DNA of 64,000 nt from Leifsonia xyli subsp. xyli str. CTCB07 (GCF_000007665.1 NC_006087.1:2520159-2584158), one strand, 5' to 3'. Positions 17,019 through 27,156 are shown, counted from the first letter of the stretch. The notes: a model not told the origin generated them from the sequence alone. A program made the numbers and translations.

Positions 17019-17669
17019 GTGGCCGAACCCATCCCTTTCTCCCAAGCACTCCGCGAGCGCACCCGGACTGTCCACGAGGAGAGCGAAGGCGCGAGCTTCA
17101 TGCAGGACCTCATGAGCGGTAAGGGCAGCCGGGAAGACTACATCCACCTGCTCGCACAGCACTGGTTCATCTACGACGCGCTGGAAACGGCCGCCGGATG
17201 GATGGCGGGCGACCCGATCGCCGCCCTGTTCATCACCCCGAAGCTCACGCGCCTGCCGGCCATCGAAGCCGACCTGGAGTTCCTTCTCGGTGAGGACTGG
17301 AGGGACCGCGTCCACCCGCTCCCGAGCACACTGCACTACACCGCGCGCATCCGCGACGTCGGCAGCAGCTGGCCGGGCGGCTTCGTCGCCCACCACTATA
17401 CGCGCTACCTCGGCGACCTCTCCGGCGGCCAGATCATCCGCACGCTTCTGCAACGTCAGTACGGCTTCGAGACCAACGGGGTCGGTTTCTACCTCTTCGC
17501 CGAGATCGCCAAGCCGAAAGTGTTCAAGGACATCTACCGGGCCCAGCTCGACGCCGTGGACTGGACCGAAGAGGAGCGCGACCGCGTGATCGCCGAGGTC
17601 GGCCTCGCTTTCCGGTTCAACACAGAGCTGTTCGACGACCTGGCAGCCGCCAAGGCCGCGGCCGCCTGA
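17019..17669 (+). CDS. hmuO: Heme oxygenase (biliverdin-producing)
   Basis: 216 residues, usual length for HmuO/HO-1-type enzymes. Residues 12-24 RERTRTVHEESEG hold the proximal heme-binding histidine (His19); the distal helix is YLGDLSGGQII (residues 130-140), with the conserved D133 and the glycines that let heme bend. The enzyme opens heme with O2 and electrons to biliverdin, CO and free iron, in the cytoplasm, for iron acquisition. GTG start at 17019, GGAG in front. The iron-box-like palindrome upstream suggests induction by low iron. No heme importer gene is nearby. Confidence 0.9.
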   Translation: MAEPIPFSQALRERTRTVHEESEGASFMQDLMSGKGSREDYIHLLAQHWFIYDALETAAGWMAGDPIAALFITPKLTRLPAIEADLEFLLGEDWRDRVHPLPSTLHYTARIRDVGSSWPGGFVAHHYTRYLGDLSGGQIIRTLLQRQYGFETNGVGFYLFAEIAKPKVFKDIYRAQLDAVDWTEEERDRVIAEVGLAFRFNTELFDDLAAAKAAAA

Positions 17670-17688
17670 CCGGCCCGGGGCCGGTCAG
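17666..17688. terminator. Bidirectional hairpin between convergent hmuO and FHA genes
   Basis: CTGACCGGCCC, one base, then GGGCCGGTCAG: a perfect 11-base palindrome overlapping the hmuO stop codon and reaching the stop of the FHA gene at 17685. Position suggests termination for both strands. Confidence 0.55.
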
Positions 17689-18038
17689 CGCCGGCTGAGC
17701 ACGAAAGACGAGTTCCCGAACCGCACGATTGATCCTGGGTCGACCTCGTGCCGGGTGTTCGGGTCGCACGCGAACGTCCCCTCGCCGGGGTAGGTGATAG
17801 TCGTCCCGTTCGCCGACCCGAGATCCATCACCCAGAAGACATCATCGTACCGGCCGAACGCCAAGTGCGTACGGGAGACGGACTTCGCATCGTCGGCCAC
17901 CGTGATGAGTTCGACGGAGGCGGGGTCGTCGAACTCGGTTCCGGGCGTGTGAACCACGGGGTTGCGCCCCACGACTCCGCTCCCGCTGGACTCCACGCGC
18001 TGCCCGTCGCTGAACTCCATCACGAATGTCACTGACAT
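17685..18038 (-). CDS. FHA-domain protein
   Basis: 117 residues, essentially one forkhead-associated domain: GSGVVGRNPVVH (the G-R loop), VSRTHLAFGRYDD (S-R-x-H motif binding phosphothreonine), and MDLGSANGTTITYPGEG (D-x-x-S-x-N-G). It should bind phosphothreonine peptides. ATG 18038 with AAGGGAAG upstream; it overlaps the end of the transglutaminase-fold gene by 10 bases, so the two are translated together. Last gene of the surface/signalling cluster whose kinase (23450-24766) is broken, leaving its phosphorylated partner uncertain. Intact. Confidence 0.85.
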   Translation of the reverse strand: MSVTFVMEFSDGQRVESSGSGVVGRNPVVHTPGTEFDDPASVELITVADDAKSVSRTHLAFGRYDDVFWVMDLGSANGTTITYPGEGTFACDPNTRHEVDPGSIVRFGNSSFVLSRR

Positions 18039-19663
18039 CTCCGTCTTCCCTTCACACCGCTCAGGATGCCACGCCAAGACACCATGACTCTAACCCGAGT
18101 TCGCACCCCGTGCGCACGCAACAGACCAGACCGCGCCCGGTACACACCGGCCCAATAGGCGTCCACCTCGGCTTGCGTGGGCTCGTAGGCGTCGAACGCC
18201 ACCCGGTCGGCCTGCGCGGCGAGCGCCATGACCTCGGCGCTCCGCGCAATCGCGGCGAGCTCCTGCCGCGTCGCCGCGCGTGGAACGGATTCCCCGAGTT
18301 CGGCGATCCGGTCACGCACCTGAGACCAGCCGCCGGTGAGCACGCGTTCCCGCCGGTCCTTCCGCCACCGCCGCCCGCGGAGGACTCCGCGCAGCAGCGC
18401 AGGCAGCCAGAGCGGTGCGAGCAGCGCAGCCAACGCGGGGCCGGCGACAGCGGCGACCCCTAGCACAGCGTTCAGGGCGCGCCGCCACTCGGGAAGCTCG
18501 GGCTCCGGCTTCTTGTCGTCGCCAGCCGAGCCGGTGGAGGAGACGGCATCGGGTCGCGGCGGCGGGGGCGGCGGCAGCACCGTCTCCGGCAGCGCGATCA
18601 CCTCGGTGCTCTCGCGATCCTCATCCGGCGCCTCCCGTTCGGGCGGGTTGGGATCGATCGCCAGCCAGCGGCCGTCCGCGGTCCGCACCTCGACCCACGC
18701 GGTGAGATACGCGCCGGTCACTCGGTCGCTCGCCGGCTCGTATCCGACGACCACCCGCGACGGGAATCCGAGCTGCCGTGCCATCAGCGCGAGAGCGGGC
18801 GCGTACTGCTCGGCGTCGCCGACCATTGGCTCGGTGCCGACCAGTTCGGACAACCGGGCGAGGCTGTGACCGGAGCGGCTCGGCGGCTCCACCTCGCCGC
18901 CGTGGCTCGTGTAACCGGCGCGCAGCCAGGTCGTGAGCGCAAGAAGCCGCGCGCCCGGGGAGCCGTCACCGGCGTGGCGGCTGACCGCATCAGCCAGGAA
19001 GGGCGGGACGCTGGAGACGCCCGGCCCGGCCCCGGGAGGCACGGCCGCGGCGATGCTCGCATCCTCGGACATCCCCTCGATCACGGTCCGCATCGTGTAG
19101 CGCGTCCCCTTCCCGACCTCACCGGCGACCGCACCCGCACCCGCGGCGCTGTTGTATAAGAACCCGTCCAGCGTGATCGACTCGACAGCGCCCGCCGTGG
19201 GAAGCCACGGTCCGCGGTAGTCCTCGACGGTGACCGCGACGCGCGCCTGCCGGCCCTTGGACGCAACCAGACGAACCACGCGGAGGGGGATGCGCTCGTA
19301 CGCGCCGGAGGCCGGATGGGTCCCCACGGCGAACACCCGGCCGTCGTAGTCGTCCAGCACGGCGAGCCGCAGCCGCGAACCCTCCGGCAGCCCGCCGACG
19401 CGCAGCAGCACGGTCTCAGCGCCGGGCGGCAGCACACTGTTGCGGTAAGCGACGAGCGGGCTCAGCTCCGCTCGCGGGTCGAACGGCGGTGTCACCGCGT
19501 CCCGGATGACAGTCCGGGACGCAGCGGCCGGCAGCACTGCGGCGATCCCGGAGCCCGCCCCGGCCGTCGCCGCGATGACCGCGGTCGCCGCCAGGAACCG
19601 TCTCGGCCGCGCCCGCCCACCGCGCGGCGCGCCGATGCCGCGCGTCGCCCAGAGCAGCGCCAC
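18029..19663 (-). CDS. Transglutaminase-fold membrane protein, N-terminally truncated, active-site residues missing
   Basis: 544 residues. From the N-terminus: one remaining helix (FLAATAVIAATAGAGSGIAA), an extracellular region starting RDAVTPPFDPRAE, a transglutaminase-like domain around residues 285-345, a proline run, two further helices (VLGVAAVAGPALAALLAPLW) and a basic cytoplasmic tail. In the transglutaminase core the usual Cys is replaced (GDAEQYAPALALMARQLGFP, where active enzymes have G-x-C) and the His motif reads LTAWVEV, so no catalysis is expected; such degenerate forms are common in actinobacteria. Relatives have several more N-terminal helices; here they were lost by the deletion fusing this gene to the surface-protein pseudogene near 19680. 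GTG 19663 is only a possible start. Confidence 0.65.
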   Translation of the reverse strand: MALLWATRGIGAPRGGRARPRRFLAATAVIAATAGAGSGIAAVLPAAASRTVIRDAVTPPFDPRAELSPLVAYRNSVLPPGAETVLLRVGGLPEGSRLRLAVLDDYDGRVFAVGTHPASGAYERIPLRVVRLVASKGRQARVAVTVEDYRGPWLPTAGAVESITLDGFLYNSAAGAGAVAGEVGKGTRYTMRTVIEGMSEDASIAAAVPPGAGPGVSSVPPFLADAVSRHAGDGSPGARLLALTTWLRAGYTSHGGEVEPPSRSGHSLARLSELVGTEPMVGDAEQYAPALALMARQLGFPSRVVVGYEPASDRVTGAYLTAWVEVRTADGRWLAIDPNPPEREAPDEDRESTEVIALPETVLPPPPPPRPDAVSSTGSAGDDKKPEPELPEWRRALNAVLGVAAVAGPALAALLAPLWLPALLRGVLRGRRWRKDRRERVLTGGWSQVRDRIAELGESVPRAATRQELAAIARSAEVMALAAQADRVAFDAYEPTQAEVDAYWAGVYRARSGLLRAHGVRTRVRVMVSWRGILSGVKGRRRCQ

Positions 19664-19681
19664 CGCGGCGAACAGGACGCC

Positions 19682-22600
19682 GGGCCGAAGTACTCCTTCG
19701 CCGGCGTGTACCGGAGGGTTGTCTCATCCACCACCAGCGGCTGTCCGTCCGAATACGTCGCCGTGACGCTCGCCGCGTCCACGATCCGCGCTTTGCGTCC
19801 GGCTGTGGCGACCACATAGTCACCGATGCGGATCGTCAGCGGCTCACCGCTCGTCGTCGTCAGCTGCGGCGCGTCCGCCCGGCGCTCCGGGGCGGCGTCT
19901 TCGTAGCCCGGGACCCAGACGAACGCCGTCGCGCTGACGGACGGGTCATCCTTGCGCGCGACCGTGTACGGGATGACCTGGCTGAGCGGCCGCGCCTTCA
20001 CCCGCAGCCGGTCCCCGGACACGCTCGCGGTCGGGAAGCCGCCGGGCACCCTCAGCGTCAGCGCGGAGGTCCCGCCCTCGCTGAAGGTCACCGAGCCGAG
20101 AGCGTCCACGGCGACGGTCTCCTTGCCGTCCACGGCCGTGAGAGGCACACGGACATCGGAGGCGACCGGGGCCGCCAGCGGGGCGTCCGCCCGCACGTCG
20201 AGATACAGCCACGCGCTGGCCGTGCCGCCGCGCGGGTTGCGGACCGTGTACAGCACCGCCACCGCGCCCGGCGTCGCCGGGGCCGTCAGCTCGATGGTCT
20301 TCTTCCCGTGCGCCGCCACCAGTCCGTCCGCACCCTCGGCGGCGATGACCGTCAGCGCGCCGCCCTGCGGGTCGCTGACGTTCTGCGTCACATCGACCTT
20401 CAGGGGCGACCCCGGCCGGACCGCGACCGCGTCGTCCACCGGAACGGGCGGCTGCACCGCTTCGGTCGGCGGCAGGACACCGACGCGCACGAGCCCCGTC
20501 GCCTGCGCATCCACCACCGTGTACTGGAACTCGTCTGTGCCCGCCGCGAAAGGCCCCGGCGTGGAGTCGATGGAGTCGGCGCCGACCCCGGAGACCGCAC
20601 CGAGTCGGGGTGCGCCCGTCTGGCCGCTGAGCGTCACCGTGTCGCCGTCTGGGTCGATGCCGGTCAGCGGGATCGGGATGCGGACCAGCTCTCCGGCCTT
20701 CGCGTGGGCGGTCACGGTCAGCGGAAGGGGGGCCGGTTGTCCGACGCCGCTGCGTCCCGGACCGTGATGGTCACCTGGCCGATCGCGGTCTGCCCATCGG
20801 TCGTGGTCACCGAGTAGGCGGCCTTGAAAGTGCCCGGCTTGAGCGGGACGAGAAAGCACAGCCGGTCACCGGCAGGGAAAAGGACGCCGGCTCCCGGCGG
20901 CAGCTTGTCGACCAGCTCCGAGCCGAGAATCAGCGGTTTGCCGTCCGGTTGCGAGTCGTTCGCGAGCACCGGGATGTCCGCCACCTCGCCCACCCGCACC
21001 GTCGCTTCGTCTGGCATCGCGACCGGGGGCTGCAACTGCAGCGGGTCCGGTACCTGGACGACCGTGATCGTCCCGGGGGCGATCGAGCGCCCATTGCTCG
21101 CGGTGTACAGGAAGCTCACGGGTCCGGCGGTCAACGGGCGGGTGAGGGTGAGGGTGAGCCGGCTCTGGTCCAGCACGGCAACCGCGAGCTCGTCCGGGAC
21201 GCCGTCCACACCGGTGATCCCCAGAACTCCGACGGCCGGATCGACGTCCCCAGCCAGCGCTTCCACCTGCTGCGTCTGCCGCAGCGAAGCGTAGACGGTC
21301 ACCGGCGGCGTCACCGGCGGCAGGGTCGTCCCCGGCGGTTCGCTCAGCCGCAGCCGCAGCCGCACCCGGCCGCTCGCGTTCTGGTCGCCGTCGCCAGCGG
21401 TGTAGGTCAGCTCGTAGTCGCCCGCTGCCGGGGCGCGCGCGACGAAGGTCCCCGCCGCATAGTCCGGGGTGATCGTGACCGAGCCGCCGCCTGACTCGGT
21501 CACCCCCTCGAGCATGAGCTCCCCGGTGCCACCGCGCACGTTCTGCAGAGGTGCGACCGCGACCGGCTGCCCGGCGAACCCGGTCAGTGTGAACGAGCCG
21601 GCGATGATCGGCACCGTACCCGGAGCGCCGGCCGTGACCGCGAGGGAGCCGTTGCCCATCGCTGTGTCGTCAGACACGGCCAGCGGCACCGTGCTGAGTC
21701 CCGGCCGTGTCCCGTCATCGGTGTACTGGACCTCGCCCGCCGGGGTGAAGGACACGCGGCCGGGGGCAGACGCCTGCGCGTCGGCCAGGAAGATCGGGTC
21801 GCCGTCGGGGTCCACCCAGTCGTCGAGCACGGCGATCCGGGCCAGGGCTCCGCTCGCGACAGACGTCCGGTTCGTGCGCACCTGGACCGGCGGACTGTTC
21901 TGCCCAGGCGGCGCGATCGTGATGGTCAGGGTCGCCTCGGCCGTCGCTCCGTTCCCGTCGTCGATCGTGTAGCGCACGGTCTGCGCCCCCGCCGCCTCCG
22001 GCGTCGCCGTCAGCTGCAGTTTCTGCGCGTTCTCCACGATGTCGAGGCGCCCGAACAGCTCCGGCAGCGGCGTCACCGCCGTGATCGCGAGCGGGTCCCC
22101 ATTCGGGTCCGTGTCGTTCAGCAGCACCGGCAGCGGCGTCACGCGCCCCCCGCGCGCCGAACTCGTCATCCTGAGCGATGGGCGCAGCGGCGACGCTGTC
22201 GATCTCCGGAGGCGTGTCCAGTGCGTCCTGCCGCGGGTGCCGCTCGCTGTCCTCCGTGGTGAAGTCCGCCCAGTTGTCGATGAGGGCCCCGTCGCGCTGG
22301 ATCGCCCACGCCCGCCCGGTCGTGGCGTCGCCGACGACCGCCCGGCGTCCGTTCGCGAGGAGCGCGGGAGCCGCGCCGGCCATCCCGTCGAGCACGACGA
22401 CCCGAGGGGACGACCCGCAGAGTTCGTACCCGACACCGCCCGACCAGGCCGCGTAATCGCAGCCGTCCACCTGCAACGGCCGCGCAGCGGTGCCCGTCGC
22501 CCGCGGGTCGTGCCCGATGACGGTGACCTCGCCGGTCTCGGCGTGGACGGCGAGAACCCCCTGCGAGTGGGCGATCAGCAGCCGGCCGCTGTCGATGACG

Positions 22601-23448
22601 GGCGCGGCGAGCCGCGCGGAAGCCGGCTCCGGGATGTGGGACCCGAGCCGCACCGTGCGCCCGTCCAGCCACAGTTCGCCCGAAGCGGCGTCGTACACCG
22701 CGGCCCGGCCGCCCACGAGCGAGACCTGGACAGCCCCCGTCTTACCCGTCCCGCCGCCGAATCGCACGGCGCGCGTCTCCGGCTTGGCCGCTGCGGTGAA
22801 CGCACCGGTCGTGAGACGCCCGCTCTTCGCCGAATACCCGGCGAAGTTCCCGTCCGCGTCGGCGGCGAGCGTGGCGTCGGCCCCCAGGGCGTAAGCGGGC
22901 GTCGACTTCGCCCGGAACGACGCCACCGCGGACTCGGCGACGCTCCACACATCCCCACTCGCGGGCAGGTACACAGCGATCCGTTTCCCCGCGTCCACCA
23001 CTTCCGGCAGTCCGCTCGGCAGCGGAACCGTGTCGGTGACCTCCGCGCGAGCCGTGTCCACGACTTGCAGGGTGTTGTTCACGCGGTCGTGGACGAGCAG
23101 CCGCGCCGGGTCCTGGATGAGGTCGGCCCCCGTCCCGCCCGCTACGACCGCCGCGCTCAGCGAGCCGATCTCCGTGTTGGCGTGGCCGACCATCCCGAGC
23201 GAACCGTTCGCCACCCACACCGATCCGTCGTCCAGCTCCGGTCGCTGGCGCGCGTAGCCCTCCGAGACCACCGTGACGGCGACGAGCCCGGCGACGAGCC
23301 CGGCGACGAGCCCGGCGACGAGCATTCCGCCGAGCACGCCGAGCATCGCCCGCGAGAGCCGTCGCATCGCATCGCCGCGCATCGCACCGCGCATCGCACC
23401 GCGGCGGTTCGACCAGGTGCTGACGGCCCGTGTCCACGCCCCCCTCAT
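19682..23448 (-). pseudogene. Large fibronectin/Ig-like repeat surface protein, two frameshifts and a deleted 3' end
   Basis: Begins near 23448 (MRGAWTR) or at MRRLSRAM, with one helix of VAGL repeats, then GSVWVANGSLGMVGHANTEI, the start typical of actinobacterial fibronectin type III/Ig-like proteins, a beta-propeller-like region, and tandem Ig/cadherin-like repeats marked by DTDPNGDPLAITAV, DDWVDPDGDPIFLADA, NVSDPQGGALTVIA and GIDPDGDTVTL. The frame breaks near 22165 and again near 20735. The last repeat stops at RYTPAKEYFGP and joins directly to the transglutaminase gene near 19682, so its C-terminal end is missing. About 1,250 residues remain encoded. Probably a wall-exposed adhesion or scaffold protein; relatives sit with MoxR and DUF58 genes, which are absent here. 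Confidence 0.75.
23281..23402. repeat. Two short 12-base tandem repeats at the start of the surface-protein pseudogene
   Basis: GACGAGCCCGGC is repeated three times plus a diverged fourth copy (23281-23328), encoding the repeated residues VAGL in the membrane helix. A second unit, GCATCGCACCGC, occurs twice exactly (23379-23402) after diverged copies, encoding MRGAMRG. Both are multiples of three, so copy-number change would keep the frame. Confidence 0.75.
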
Positions 23449-23449
23449 C

Positions 23450-24766
23450 CCGAGCACGCCGATCCGCTCGGCTGTCCGCCCAGGACGCCGCAGCACCGTG
23501 ACCGTCACGCAGACCCGCCCCGACGCCGTCGAGACCGTGTAGCTTGTGACGTTCTGCGGCATGTCCTCCGCTGCACCGCCCGGGCCGATCACCCGGACGA
23601 GATAGCTGTCGCCCTCCAGCAGTCCGGGGTCGTCCCAGCGAAAGGTGACGGTTCCCTCTCCGGAGTCCGCGCGAATCGAGCCAACCTGCGGGATGACGCC
23701 GCCGCCCGCCGGAGCGGCGACGCTGAGCCCGACCGCAACGAGCGCGCCGATGACGACCAGCGACATAGCCGCGACGACCGGAACGAGCCATCGCCGCCGG
23801 GCGCCACCGGGAGCGCCGGGATTCGCGTGGGGCGTCTGCCCGATGCCGCCCGCCGCCGCCGTGGACTCCCCGGGAACCGGCCGGATGCGCCGCCCCGTGC
23901 GCCCCGATGTCGCCACGAACATCACCGCCGAGCCGTCGGGCCGCGTCCGCAGGCCCGACGTGTCCTCCGCCGCCAGCACCCGGACGGCCGGCATGTCGAG
24001 CACAGAGGGCCGCATGCCCAGCTCCGCCTCAGCCAGCTGGATGCCGCGCAGCACATCCAGCACCGTCTCGGGCCGGTGCGCCGGGTCTTTGCTGAGCCCG
24101 CTCGCCAGCAGCTCCTCCAGCGCCGGAGTCACATCCTCCCGCCCGATCGGCGGCGCGGGCCGGCGGCCCAGGACCCGGCGCTGCACGTCGTCACGTGTGT
24201 TGGCCTGCCCGGTAAGCTCGAACGGCGAACGGCCGGCCAGCAGGCTGTAGACCGTAGCGCAGAACGCCCACACCTCGGAGGCGACTGTCCCGCTCGTCTC
24301 CCCGGCCAGCACGGGCTTCCCGTAGGCGGTGATCAGAATGTTCGCCGGTTTCACATCCCGGTGCAACACCCCGCCGCGGTGCGTCGTCTCGAGCACACTC
24401 CCCACGGCCACCGCGACCTGCAGCACCTCATGCACGGGCAGCCGCTCCGTCCGGAATCGCTGGCCGTAAGACCCGGGGCAGTATTCCATCACCAGGTACG
24501 GCCGGCCGGCCGCTCTGACACTCGCCTCGTAGATCGTGAGCGCCGATGGATGCGCCGACAGCCGTGCCATGAGCGTCGCCTCCGACAGGAACATCTCCCG
24601 CACGTCGACACTCGACACTTCGGTCAGCAGCACCTTCACCGCGACCTCCCTCCGCGGCATCCCCTGTTCGTAGAGGTAGACATCCGCGAAACCCCCCCGA
24701 CCCGATCGGCCGCACAGCGGTGTAGCCCGCCAGCACCGGCACGGGCTGAGGCAGCCGGGATGCCAC
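23450..24766 (-). pseudogene. Membrane Ser/Thr protein kinase, frameshifted and missing its DFG/activation segment
   Basis: Starts at ATG 24766: AVRPIGSGGF is the glycine loop, then a run of seven G (24692-24698 on the other strand) is one base out of frame; continuing in the right frame gives ADVYLYEQGMPRREVAVKVL with the ATP-binding lysine. The catalytic loop LHRDVKPAN is present, but ITAYGKPVLA runs straight into GETSGTVASEVWAF near 24303: the DFG motif and activation loop (about 25-30 residues) are deleted in frame. Further on are a helix (WLVPVVAAMSLVVIGALVAV) and a fibronectin-like extracellular domain to about 23469. PknB-like enzymes of this type phosphorylate FHA proteins such as those on both sides. 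This copy cannot be active. Confidence 0.78.
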
Positions 24767-25791
24767 GGCTCAACCCCACCGTCTCGAGGACGACGCCGTC
24801 GCCCAGCAGGATCCGAGCCCCGCGCGCCACCGGGATCTGCTCACCCGGACTCAGCCGGAACACCGCCCCGTTCGGCTGCTCGACCATCGTGCCGCCCGCG
24901 GACCAGAGATCGCGGACCAGCACCAGCCCGTCACCCGCGGTGAGTTGCGCGTGGGTCTCCTCCACCGTCCCGGTCCCGGAACCGACCGCGACCAGCGACG
25001 ACCGCCGCTCGTCGGCTTCGGCCGGGAGCGAGGGGTTCCGGCCGACGTACGTCACACCGGCGAGCTCGTGTTCGACCGCACCGGTCGCGTCGGTGACACG
25101 GATCCGCGCAGGCCGGGGCGAACGGCGGTTCGGCGGGGCTGATACGCGGGCGCCGCAGCGAACCAGCCACCCACAATGGTCGCGTCGAGGTCACCGGGCA
25201 CGGGAAGCGGCGCACTCACGACGGTGGCTGCGAAATCGGGCGGGGGAGGGGCGCGGGGACGAGGGGAGCAGGCATGCCGACGGGGATGGTCCGATCGGCG
25301 CTGCCGGTCTCCTGGCTGTCGTCGCCGCTCGGCTCGCCCTCGATCCGGGTCTCGCCGGTCGTGACGTCGTGATCCGCGAGGCGGACGCTGCCGAGATCCT
25401 CGGCGGTGGCCGGGTGGGCGTCCTTCTCTGCGAGGCCATCGCCCGCAGAGCCGTCACCCGTGGGGCCGACCGCCAAAAGGTCCTTGCCGACGGGCTCGCC
25501 GGCATCCTCCCCGGAGCCCTCCGCCTCGAACGCGTTCTCCGCGGGCAGCTGCGGCAGGCGCGCGAGCCGAACGACCTCATCGTATACGGTCTCCCCGAGC
25601 GACGCGTCCAGGACATCGATCTCGGCACCGGACACCAGCCCCAGTCGCACGGCGACCTGCCCGCCGATGACGAGCTGGATGATCCCCGATCCGCTATCCT
25701 GCAACTGGAATGCTGCGTCGGCGGATCGGTCGCGCGCGATCGCGACCATGCACGGAGCGCGCAACTCCAGGCCCCAGAGCTCAGACATCAT
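24760..25791 (-). pseudogene. FHA-domain protein with long N-terminal region, broken by two frameshifts
   Basis: N-terminal part from ATG 25791 (MSELWGLELRAP...) with SGIIQLVIGGQVAVRLGLVS and an acidic linker stops at 25216. In the next frame the sequence goes on as PVPGDLDATIVGGWFAA (through about 25090), and then a third frame carries ARIRVTDATGAVEHELAGV and the FHA domain: VTYVGRNPSLP, VEETHAQLTAG, RDLWSAGGTMVEQPNG. The R of the G-R-N loop and the H of the E-T-H motif are preserved. Its end overlaps the kinase start. Two single-base indels are needed to restore it. Head of the kinase/surface-protein operon. Confidence 0.65.
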
Positions 25792-25809
25792 ACCTTCGGG
25801 TGTTCTGAT

Positions 25810-25839
25810 TCAAGGACGCCACCGCCGACCGTCCTTTGA
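25810..25839. promoter_or_regulatory. Inverted repeat in a divergent promoter region
   Basis: TCAAGGACG and CGTCCTTTGA face each other with 11 bases between; one extra T. It lies in the 128-base gap between the divergent FHA-protein pseudogene and the proline-rich pseudogene, in DNA clearly richer in A+T, so an operator or promoter element is plausible. A TACTAT hexamer at 25886 could be the -10 of the rightward gene. Confidence 0.4.
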
Positions 25840-25919
25840 TTTTGGAAAGGATATCAAATCAGTGATACCGGATTCCACACTGGCTACTATGGGAGAGACA
25901 CCGCCTTCCGAGGAGCCGC

Positions 25920-27149
25920 ATGTCCGCCGAACGCCCGATCCCCTCGACTCCAGGACGCCCACCCGTCCGAGCCACCCGCGCCGTCCCGGATGCGTCGACG
26001 CGCAAGCCGACCAGAGCGAAACGCCCCGTCGCGCTCGACGAGACGGCGACCACTGCGGCGACATTCGTGAAAACCGAGGCTGCGCACACAGCGGAGGACA
26101 CAAACAGAGGTGACGCAATGGATGTCGCCGAAAGGGAGACCAGCCCCGGCCCGACGGCGACGGGCCCGTCTGCCCCGCCACCCCACGCAATCCCCGATCC
26201 CGAGCCCAGCCACGCCCCTCCGCCCCCGCCCACCGAGCCCGCGGCGGACATCGACCCACCCACCGGTCCCGCCCCGGCGTACGATCCCGGCGCCGGCTTC
26301 GCCCCCTGGTCCCGCTCCGAGGCCGCAGCCGATGACGCGCCCAAGCCCGTTGCCAGCCGCGAACCCGAACCCACGCTGCACCCGATCGCCGATCCCGGCC
26401 CCTCCCCGCAGCTCGACACAGCCCCGGATCCGGTGGCGCAGTCCGATCGGTCCCCCGAGCCTCACACCGGCGCGCCTCTCCTCGCCGGCCCCGGCCCCGC
26501 GGCCCCAGCACCGGCAGCGGACTTCTCCGGACCTGAACCCCTGGTTCGACTCGACCTCGCCCCCCCTCCCCGGCGTCACTCCAGAGTTCTCGGCCAAACC
26601 CGCCGCCGACCTCGTCTCCTTCCCGCCGATCCTTCCCCAACCAGAGGCCCTTCCCGAACCAGAGGCACCCGGCGTCCGCAACCCGATTCTCCCCGAGCCC
26701 CTCCACCTCGATCGCCTGGAGGCGTTCGAACTCTCCGCCCGCCTGACCCGTGCGGGTCTCGCCGACCTGCCGACCACGACAGCCGACGGCTTCCCCACCT
26801 TCGCCGAGCAGCCGCTTCCTCCCCTCAGGCGCTCCCTCCCCCTCGCGATGCCGGGGGCTGACCGCCCCCCGGCCGCCCCGTCGGTCTGGGATCGCCTGAC
26901 GAAGCCCTCAAGGCCGGTGTCGTGGTTCGCCGACCCCGCGAGCAGCGCGCCCGACGGGTGGGGATCGGCCACAGCGCACGGGCAGGGCCCGGTGGAGCCA
27001 TCTCCCGCGGCCGGGCCGCGCCCGCCCCTCAGCGGGCGACCGAACGCCCGAAGACGGCGCATCCGATCACACGCCGGACACTCCTGCTCGCCTCCGGAAG
27101 CGCCGCTCTGTTCGCCGCGCTCCTGACCGTCGTCATCTGGCTCCGGTAG
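25920..27149 (+). pseudogene. Proline-rich membrane-anchored protein, two frameshifts
   Basis: ATG 25920 behind GAGGAG. The first 200 residues are rich in Pro, Ala, Asp and Glu. Around 26535 the frame changes, with DLNPWFDSTSPPLPGVTPEF in the next frame, then LDRLEAFELSARLTRAGLADL. Around 27030 it changes back and ends ITRRTLLLASGSAALFAALL-type helix with a short VIWLR tail, a C-terminal membrane anchor. Original length about 410 residues. Long disordered proline-rich region plus C-terminal anchor suggests a wall-spanning or cytoplasm-facing scaffold belonging to the neighbouring cluster. No catalytic domain seen. Confidence 0.6.
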
Positions 27150-27156
27150 CGAGGCC

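Noticed and set aside
22039-25839. 1,266-codon plus-strand open frame across the kinase/surface-protein region
   Set aside because: Arg/Pro/Gly/His-rich composition, no domains, and fully antisense to recognisable kinase and Ig-repeat sequence; a high-G+C shadow frame.
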